In this document: positions 57,061 to 64,000 of the stretch, one piece after another
How the letters are laid out: every line of letters begins with the position of its first letter
Position numbering within the stretch: the stretch's first letter is position 1
Assembly: GCF_000182565.1 (NCBI RefSeq)
Contig: NW_015971544.1
Coordinates: 308,622-372,621, forward strand
Origin: Spizellomyces punctatus DAOM BR117
Lineage: Eukaryota > Chytridiomycota > Chytridiomycetes > Spizellomycetales > Spizellomycetaceae
DNA length: 64,000 nt
Direction of reading: 5' to 3'
Translations under genes and position numbers: made by a program
Notes under the pieces: model-generated
Told to the model about the DNA's origin: nothing
Databases searched by the model: none
Seen by the model: only the letters and a program-made list of their open reading frames with translations

Positions 57061-57459
57061 TCACTCCGTCTGTGCAGCTTCCTGAATCACTGCATTCGTG
57101 TCCGGAGGGCTTTCAAGTGGGATCGCCCCAACCTTTTCAAACGGAATCAATCCACCCGTCTTCTTTGTATTGACGGGCGGCGTGGCAGCAGCCCAATCCC
57201 CATACTCCCGTCGAACCTCCTCCATAACGCGTTGATCATACTCTCTAATCTCTCTCATTTTGCGAACGTGAACTCCGTACCAAAAATAGTACCTGCATAT
57301 TATTGGGAAACCATTTGTTGGGAATAGGAGAAGAAAAAGCAATCTGAAGGCTACCAACCCAATCCCGAAACCCAGCGCAGTGCTTCCAATAAGATCGCGT
57401 ATGATGCGCTTTCTGAAGCGGGCAGTTATGGGAGCTATAGCTGAGGCCGCATATGCCAT
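57061..57459 (-). CDS. Cytochrome c oxidase subunit VIIa/Cox9-like
   Basis: Two exons (57459-57359, 57292-57061) give 110 residues. The core is typical of fungal Cox9/COX7A: APITARFRKRIIRDL, a glycine-rich membrane helix ALGFGIG-YYFWYGVHV, and REYDQRVMEEVRREYG. It is a single-pass subunit of complex IV in the inner mitochondrial membrane. The 68-nt intron (phase 2) splits the helix. Unlike the usual subunit of about 60 residues, it has a C-terminal extension of about 45 residues (GDWAAATPPVNTKKTGG onward) without known motifs. Confidence 0.8.
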   Translation of the reverse strand: MAYAASAIAPITARFRKRIIRDLIGSTALGFGIGLVAFRLLFLLLFPTNGFPIICRYYFWYGVHVRKMREIREYDQRVMEEVRREYGDWAAATPPVNTKKTGGLIPFEKVGAIPLESPPDTNAVIQEAAQTE

Positions 57460-58198
57460 GAGGAATGCCTTGGTCTGGAACCCTTTGAGTATTTCCTAGT
57501 CCTTATGTGCGTAACTCTTGATGCGAGCCGTTGAAGCTTTTGGTCCGGTAACCCCATGTACTTCACTGATATTACGTAGCAGGATAATCACGCAGGCACA
57601 TGATTCCTCCAAGCCCAGGGCTGCTTTCAATGCAGGCTTGCTTCCTGCACGAGACTGGTACTCTGTAGATTTGGGGGCATGTATGGATTATAACCATAAG
57701 TTAAGCGTAACACACGCTTTGGGATATCCTGGCGGATAGTTACCCAAGACTGCCTTTTGTTTAGATCAATGGCCAAATAGAAGAGAAGGCATTGGCAGCC
57801 ATCCCAATTACCACGTGGGCCATAGACCATTCGCAACGGGGATTTGGTATCATATTAGAATAGAATTCAATGCCATGTAGAAAAGAATATGGAAAGGATA
57901 AAAGAAATTGGAAAGATGTATTTTGAAGTATGATCCTCCATCCTCCTGAGCAATGCGTTTGGGTCCGCGGAGACCCACAATCTTGTGTGATGCGGATTTA
58001 GGGATAGCAGTATTTGAGACCCTATTTTATCATAGTCTCCCATGCCATGTTTATATCTCGGCTGCATCTGATCCAAAATTATCCTCGGCAGCCAGATGTA
58101 ACGTAGTAATAACAGTGTCTAATACGCAGTTCCCTGTTATTAGACATTGGACCGGACCAACCTCCCCAAAATCGTCACCGCCCACCACCATATCTATT
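57460..58198. other. Divergent intergenic region, COX VIIa-like / 7TM
   Basis: 740 bp of shared upstream DNA with CACGTG at 57813-57818. The 7TM frame stays open upstream to an ATG at 57953, but that stretch lacks domain character. Confidence 0.4.
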
Positions 58199-59242
58199 AT
58201 GCCCATCGACGACCCAAACTGCCAGTTTTACACGGACAGCAACGGCACCTCTGTTATATCGTACACTGGCTTACTGTCGAAATGGGACAAGCCAGAGTCC
58301 CCGTGCACAGGAATCAATCTGCTCAGTGTAAACCTGTTCTTCTGTGTGCTCGCCATTTGTATACAACTAGGGACTGCTACGTTCGTCTATCTTATCCTTC
58401 TTCGCCATCGCAAAACAAAGCACAACATTCTTATTTTTATGGCACCTGCGGCATTAATTCCTGGATCCATACTTGACACCATATCGGCATCAACTTACTT
58501 TCAATTCTTTGGATATCCGGATGGGACTCAATTACCCAAGATCTTCTTTTTTACGGCATGCACATTGTTGGCATGTGTTGAAGGAATTCGACTCGATTTT
58601 TTAATCATGATCATCGGGCAGGGGAAAGTGAAGAAGGAATGGGGAAAATGGTTTATGTGGTTCACGATGGGAGTTGGAACAATACTGGGGGTTCTCACTA
58701 TCGCGTTGTTCATATCATCGGCAAAGGGAGAGTCAGCTAGTGCGAGCTGGAGCTGGTAAGCTCTGGATGATCGTTATGTTGCTGATGATCATACAATTGA
58801 TATCATTCTTTGCTCAACCAGGCCTTACACTCTGTGGTTCATGTACGTCGGCGCCTTGGATATTTCCATCAGTATAGCGATTCTGCATCTCGCATATCGG
58901 CAGACTGCTCTCCTTGCAGCCTTCGCGAACGGCAAACTGAACATTGCCCAAGTCGGCGCTCTGGCAGGACGATTTAAACGTCTTGCGTTTCTCCAGTTAG
59001 TCATGATTTTGTGCACGGCGTTACTCTTCAATGTACGGGTTGGATATTCGTTTGGCCTCTTTGCGACTGTCGGAGTATCATCACAGATGTCGACAGTAGT
59101 ATACTCCGTGCATCTGCTGCAAAAGATACAACATCTGAAAAATGCGAACATGAAGGGAGAGGAGGATAGTAGCTCCGCTCGAAAGAGCCATGGAACTGAC
59201 CGTACCGGAAGTCATGCAACTGAGCGTACGACGGTGCCGTAG
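58199..59242 (+). CDS. Seven-transmembrane protein, unknown family
   Basis: Two exons (58199-58755, 58822-59242) give 325 residues. After an outside-type N-tail of about 40 residues with an Asn-glycosylation site (SNGTS) come seven hydrophobic helices, starting LSVNLFFCVLAICIQLG, NILIFMAPAALIPGS, IFFFTACTLLACVEG, FMWFTMGVGTILGVLT, YTLWFMYVGALDIS, LAFLQLVMILCTALLF and YSFGLFATVGVS. The loops are short and the tail is Ser/Arg/Thr-rich (HGTDRTGSHATERT). Topology and size resemble a receptor-like (GPCR-type) protein, but no DRY or NPxxY signature is seen and I do not recognise a family. An open extension to 57953 exists; the ATG at 58199 is preferred because the protein-like sequence begins there. 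Confidence 0.72.
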
Positions 59243-59648
59243 AAGTGCAGTTATATTTGAACGTAATAGAGTCTACTGATAGGCCTTGTTCCAAGGCGGC
59301 AAGTAGTAGAGTGCTTTATCGCGCTTATCTACACACATCCACTTAAAAATGGTGATCCTCGTTCACTATCGGCCTGTTTCGCTCTTAACTGGTACAGATG
59401 TAAACATACTACCAAATTTTGCCATAGTTCCTTCATGCTGGGCAATTGGGTAAACCAGATTTGTCATGCGAACCGGCAAACCGGTTGAGTTCAAGAAAAG
59501 TACACCTATTGCAGTAGATAGGTTGATTTCACGAAAAGTACATATATTGCAGTATGTAGTCCATAAAATGCTATGAGACGCAGGAGCACAGTATTTTCGA
59601 AGCTACCTGATCTTTCACTCTATGGACCAGTTGAATTCTATGCTGACC
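59243..59648. other. Convergent spacer with tandem repeat and CCGG palindrome
   Basis: It contains AACCGGTT at 59479-59486 preceded by AACCGG at 59471, and a 29-nt imperfect tandem repeat (see separate entry). No gene. Confidence 0.5.
59493..59559. repeat. Two-copy imperfect tandem repeat (29 nt)
   Basis: Copies at 59493-59521 and 59531-59559 share GAAAAGTACA, TATTGCAGTA and a TAG end, with a few substitutions and a 9-nt spacer. Confidence 0.65.
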
Positions 59649-61054
59649 TCAGAGTTTCGAGGCGTTGGGATTGACTGCACCCGTCAAGCGTCCACCCGCA
59701 GCAATGTCAGCGACCCGATGGGCGCAAGGTTGAAATAGTTTTGCAGCTTGTCGGGCATTGGCGGAACTGGCTTGCTTCCGCTTGATCCGTGCGGCAATCC
59801 CCTGAGCAATAACCGCAAGCTAAAAAGAAAAACATGAGCTACAGCTGTTGTTTATTTTTGCCAAACAGCCTGGAACCCACTCGGAAGAACGCAAAAGCAA
59901 CGCAAAAGTCCCATTTCGGAATTGGGTACTGTCTCCCTGTCAATCTGCAGTACTCTTGGACGAGTTCCTCAGCCTCTGGTATGTCCAATGGTCGTTTCAT
60001 TTCCATCACAGCCATTCCTTCAGGGAATACTCCGGGAGTATAAAACGGTAACAACAAGTTTGCTAGATCACTCAAAGGATGTCCGATGGTTGACAACTCC
60101 CAATCAAGCAGACCAATTACAGTAGATTGAGTGGGATGAAACACCACATTGTCCAGCTTGAAATCACCATGGCAGATAGTGACTTCGTCAGCCACCATGT
60201 TTTTCTTGAACCATTCAATGGAGGATGAGAGTTTGTAAAGAGGTCCCACAGCTTCCCCCGCCTCGTCAGTGACGGAAGCTTGAGCGTTAGAGACTTGCAG
60301 AAGGCGGCGAATCTGACGCTCGTAGAAGCCTCCCGCTTTGCCGTAGTTCTCCAACCCAATCTCCCTGAATGGGGCCTTGTGAAGACGAGCTAGAGTGTCG
60401 ATGATGGAAAAGTAACTTGAGCGGAAAACAGAGTCAGCTCGCGCACACACGTGATGAGGGAACCAAAGAAGGACTCACTAAGCCCTCCTGTCCTGCTTCG
60501 GCACCGTTGACAACAAATTGTCCGAGAATATCCTTCCCTCCAGAAACTCCATAACGTAGAATGGCGTTCCAAGTATTTCCTTGTCTTCGCACAATACATA
60601 GACTTTCGGAACCGGGACATTTGTACGCGTGCCCAGAGCGTGAAGAACTTTGTATTCTCGTTCCACGGCGTGGGCAGTTTGAGAAATGAGCGTTCCCGGA
60701 GGCTTCTTACGAAGCACATAACGAGTCGAGCTATGTGATGGTCAAATTGAGAACCACATGATATTCCGGCTGCCAACCCAATAGGACGTACTTTGCGTCT
60801 TTGAGGAAATACGTGGGGTTACTTTGTCCAAGTTGGAATTGACGAACTTCAAGCGGTGCTCGGAATCCTTCCGGCATATGTTTTTGGAGATAAGCGGTCA
60901 ACTTGCCAACATCGATTTGCATGCTAAAAGCCCACAGAATGGTAAGTTGAAAACATGATGGTGGAGTGGAAAATTAGACTCCACTACACGCCACTTACCC
61001 TTCTCTGACAGCACTCGTGCCTTGCCCATGCTCGTTTCCTGGCTGGTTGAACAT
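59649..61054 (-). CDS. APH-fold kinase, ACAD10/11 N-domain type, with C-terminal SKL
   Basis: Five exons (61054-60999, 60923-60792, 60730-60479, 60415-59881, 59819-59649) give 381 residues. The fold is that of aminoglycoside-phosphotransferase-like kinases: QLGQSNPTYFL, YVLRKKPPG (the Lys), VPVPKVYVLC, YVMEFLEGRIF, the catalytic loop CHGDFKLDN (about 228-236) and LLDWELSTIGHPL. The close relatives are the kinase halves of ACAD10/ACAD11, which phosphorylate 4-hydroxyacyl-CoAs before dehydrogenation. Here no dehydrogenase domain is attached. The protein ends in SKL, a canonical PTS1, so a peroxisomal matrix location is expected. The frame is open upstream to about 61210 without an ATG, so an N-terminal exon may be missed. 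Confidence 0.87.
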
Positions 61055-61540
61055 TCTAACAACCTTTTCTTTAAATTCATCAACTGGGATGAGGTGTGGT
61101 CGACGGGGAAACTCGTTGGGATGGAGAGTTGACCTTGTCACGTGTGGCGATGCTGGGGTAATCAAATAACCGGAGTATGATGACTGTGCAACGCGGAGGG
61201 CGCAGCCGAGATCGGCAAGAGTTTAAGCAACTTGCAGTAGACGGACGATATTGATGTCCTTGAAGGGTCACGAAGATGCTGCGTTTCGCCCTCGTCGGCT
61301 ATTGCAAACTGCTCTCAAACCTGATCGGCAGGCTGTCCAAGTTGGGGCAACGTTTTTTATTAACATCATATAAGTTACATAAGTGTGAGTTATAGGTTAT
61401 ATAATGATTCAAGTAATAGATAATCAATAATGGATTCGTAGTAGCAAGCAGCAGGTAATAGGTAGTCAGGAATAGGTAATCAGGCGGTATGTCTTCCTCC
61501 TTATTGTCTTTGGACGTTTGAAGCGAGACCCACCATAAAT
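61055..61540. other. Spacer between the APH-fold and hydrolase genes
   Basis: CACGTG lies at 61139-61144, about 85 bp before the APH-fold start. An AT-rich stretch at 61360-61490 has short repeats of AGGTAATCAGG/AATAGGTA type. No gene is seen. Confidence 0.4.
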
Positions 61541-62879
61541 CTACTTGGCGTTGGCCAAGAAAAATTCGATTCCTTGAGTAAAGGCAGGGCCACGAATACT
61601 GTCGACCTCTGTAGCAAGAGAAGACTGATGAGCCTTTTGCACAAGCTATTGCGTATCGTGTTGACACATACCATTGAAAATTTCATGGCGAGATGTAGGC
61701 CATTTCACCAAGTTGCAGTTTGGAGCAGGCTGCACAGCCAACGCGCTAATACCTAGGAATCCCTGGCTTCCTTGGCAGAAAGTGTTCTGTCCTTCTGGTT
61801 CGACGTACTTGTGGAAAAAGTTAGCAACATAAATCACAGTATTAGCTTCGATCTGGTGAACTTACAGCATCCATGCCGGCCTGATAAAGTAGAATTGGAG
61901 TCTTGGCTTTCCTGGCATTTTGAACCGTTTTGGCAACTGCAGACATTGATTCCGTCATCCAACGGGCATCAATTCCAGCGATTTCTGCAAGTAATAAAGC
62001 AGTGGTAAGACACAATATTTGGATAAGCTGGCCATAAAATTACGTACGGGCTTCAGGAAAGTTGGCATATGATTGCGTATTCAGGTTAAATCTAACACGA
62101 CTGCTGGTGGTGTTGGCCGCGACAAAAGCATCGTCAGACCAAACATACGCGGTGGTTGCGGTCTGCCCAGGGAGTAGTGTACAGGGGCCTTGAAGGAGGC
62201 TAATGGTTCCTGCCAGGCCAAAGGCGACAAGGTTGGAGTAGGGATCGGTATTTATTTGGAGCATCGGTGCTGTCAAAAGTGCAGCTTTGAAGGTGTTGGG
62301 GTATTGCTCCAAATACATTGCGCCGATTCCACCGCCCATGCTGTGACCCCAAAGGAATAAGTTTTTAGGAGAGGTAGCGGCGACCACAGAGATCAGGGTC
62401 TGCATATCATCGACATAGTTCTGGAATTGATCAACGTCGGAAATGGTTTCTGGCTGGCAGCCAAGACGAGGTTTGGAGAAACCTTGGCCACGGTGGTCCC
62501 AGGTAAAAACATTGAAACCCTATTTCAATGGCCAACATTAAGGGACTACAAGAGCGGAAACTTAAATAGGAAGAAAAAAACTCACATTCTGGTTAAAGTC
62601 GTAGATCAACTCGCGGAATTTGATGAACGACTCCGTGTGGCCATTCACCAGGACGATGGTGTTGACAGATCCTCCTGGAGCAGCAAAGTACCTCCACGGG
62701 ATATTGATACCAGCGGCTCCAACAATAGTACCGTTCTGAGAACTGACGAAATTGTTGTACATAGCCCCAGTGTAGAGACTAGGGAGCTGGTTCTCGGTGG
62801 TGAACTTGACCATAGCCGCAGCCGACTGCATGCTGAGAGCGAGCACTGCGGACGTCGCGAGGAGGAGTGTCGCTTTCAT
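61541..62879 (-). CDS. Secreted alpha/beta-hydrolase, lysophospholipase/monoacylglycerol lipase-like
   Basis: Five exons (62879-62586, 62519-62048, 61984-61866, 61807-61672, 61608-61541) give 362 residues. A signal peptide (MKATLLLATSAVLALSMQSAAA) leads into the hydrolase core: VLVNGHTESF (oxyanion strand), FTWDHRGQGFSKP, nucleophile elbow LWGHSMGGG (Ser about 158), LLTAPMLQI, likely acid in YQAGMDAYVEPEGQ and catalytic His in PTSRHEIFN. This is the PldB/monoglyceride-lipase pattern, so a secreted or vacuolar lysophospholipase or acylglycerol lipase is expected; the substrate is not resolved. One acceptor ends in AAG (61808). Confidence 0.9.
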
Positions 62880-63910
62880 GATGGTTGCAGCTATGTAGGG
62901 CAACGTCACAATCTATAAGTCTATGTTTATTGTGGTAGGAATGCTGGGCCAAGAGACAAGACATTCTATCAGCAGCTTTTTATCTTGCATTTCTCAACCG
63001 CTGGCGTGGATTTCCTGTACTTTTATTTACATTGCAAGAAGTTCTAACTTTAGACGAGCCGGCAATGTCTTCAAAATAATAACTTGCGATAGCACTTTCG
63101 CAAGCAGCCGTCTTGCTGTCAACATTGAAGATTGTTATGGAAAAGAGTTGTAAATATCTAAAAATAGACGTAAAGCCTTGTGGTTAAGCTTAAGTTAGGC
63201 CAAATGTTGGCTCGGATCAGGGATGAATATCAGCCAGCGACTGTCAACATGGTTCATTCAGGAATCTTCGACAGGTCCAAATAGTCGCCGCAACTTTCCA
63301 AGTAATCCAAAATATTAGACTAGGAGGCAAATATTGTCCAAAATCGCTAAGCCCTACCATGCGTATCTTCCAAGTTTTTGCAATCCGTGGAGTTTGTCAA
63401 TGGTGAAATCAAACATCCCATACCGCTGCCAAACAGATTGCATCAGGATGCCAGCACACACCAGCGGCGTCATGCTGAGCGATCACTGATGGTCTCATAG
63501 CATGGTGGCTTTCCCTAAATGCCTGGTTACATGATGGTCGATTTCATTCAGTCGTCAACAATATCGAATTGGGTTGTTTACGGGTATTCCAGGTGATTTG
63601 ATGATTCAGGATATTTTCTTACAGTTGGGTTAGGTGTTCCGCTGGTTCAATAAATGAATATTCAAAGGACTTGTTTAAGGATCATCAAGAACACACACAT
63701 GCCTGTGTTCAAAAAACCCATAGTTTGAAGGTTGGGCGGACAAGGTTGACATTCAAATATTCCGGGATAAATACGAAGTGCAGCTTTAGGTTTGTATTGT
63801 GATCAAAGCATTGCAGGCGCTAATCCCATATTCAAAATCACTGAATAGAATAGAGAGTTATAGCTGCTGGTATTTGAAGCGGGCCCTGGTCCAGGTTTCC
63901 TCTACACCAA
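62880..63910. other. 1-kb intergenic region between divergent secreted-protein genes
   Basis: Shared upstream DNA of the hydrolase (-) and the right-edge gene (+). AT-rich. No TATA box, repeat or frame is convincing. Confidence 0.4.
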
Positions 63911-64000
63911 ATGGCATTTCGAAATCGATTTTTTTTATGCGCTCTACTGCTGCTTGTCACCCTGGTGCAGGCTCAAGCACACTATCTTCGAAGAAGCTCA
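63911..64000 (+). CDS. N-terminus of a secreted protein (partial, runs off the window)
   Basis: ATG 63911 opens a frame of 30 codons to the window end. The start MAFRNRFF is followed by a strongly hydrophobic core (LCALLLLVTLVQAQA) and small residues, a textbook signal peptide with likely cleavage after AQA. The mature part visible (HYLRRSS) is too short to identify. Confidence 0.6.
   Translation, partial: MAFRNRFFLCALLLLVTLVQAQAHYLRRSS

Noticed and set aside
57953-58198. N-terminal extension of the 7TM protein by an upstream in-frame ATG
   Set aside because: The added 82 residues have no domain character and would place a long unstructured tail before the glycosylated N-tail; the later ATG fits better.
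31294-61144. CACGTG E-boxes upstream of FES1/UBA3, the CaMKII-hub, 7TM and APH-fold genes
   Set aside because: A 6-bp palindrome is expected about 15 times in 64 kb, so a shared regulon cannot be claimed from these few sites.
61360-61490. Short AT-rich repeats as a possible microsatellite or CRISPR-like array
   Set aside because: Units are irregular and overlapping, with no constant repeat-spacer structure.

Overview
This window is nuclear DNA of a fungus, most likely a zoosporic (flagellated) one such as a chytrid. The genes are split by many short spliceosomal introns, mostly about 45-110 nt (about 133 were reconstructed here by joining reading frames across GT...AG boundaries). The protein set is fungal and eukaryotic: an RRM+YTH RNA-binding protein, UBA3, exportin-4, FES1, a fungal-type GST, TSC13/TECR and ABCD. 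Two genes point to a motile flagellum: a well-preserved CFAP99, and a centrosome/cilium-type W-repeat coiled-coil protein (CCDC191-like). No prokaryotic, viral or plasmid genes and no intact transposon were seen.

Layout. 0-10 kb: a PhoD-type phosphatase (-), a membrane-anchored SH3 protein (+), a multi-pass RING-H2 protein (+) and a myo-inositol/sugar MFS transporter (-). 10-17 kb: a nucleolar NOL11/Utp8-like protein (-), divergent from a peroxisomal ABCD half-transporter (+). 17-22 kb: a tiny myristoylation-type peptide gene with a perfect hairpin just after its stop codon, then a GAF-GAF-PAS-cyclase-homology protein whose catalytic residues look lost. 22-31 kb: CCDC191-like (-), TMEM184 (+), TMEM135 (-) and FES1 (-). 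31-37.4 kb: UBA3 (+), TECR (-), a two-BIR survivin/Bir1-like protein (+) and a stand-alone CaMKII association domain (-). 37.4-45 kb: a cryptic small gene (-), the RRM-YTH protein (-), GST (+), tRNA-Lys (+) and a PASK-type kinase (-). 45-48.1 kb is gene-poor, with hairpins and a second tRNA-Lys (-). 48-57.5 kb: a UBL-UBA protein (-), CFAP99 (+), a 23-exon exportin-4 (+) and a COX VIIa-like subunit (-). 57.5-64 kb: a 7TM protein (+), an ACAD10/11-type APH-fold kinase ending in SKL (-), a secreted lysophospholipase-like hydrolase (-) and the start of a secreted protein (+).

Shared themes. Several genes belong to peroxisomal or long-chain lipid metabolism: the ABCD transporter, TMEM135, the SKL-tailed APH-fold protein and TECR. 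They are not adjacent and no operon-like logic is implied. Divergent pairs with short shared promoters are common: NOL11-like/ABCD, CCDC191-like/TMEM184, FES1/UBA3 and TECR/BIR. Exon coordinates were worked out by hand from frame, splice consensus and remembered family features; no search or alignment program was run, so family names are recognition calls.
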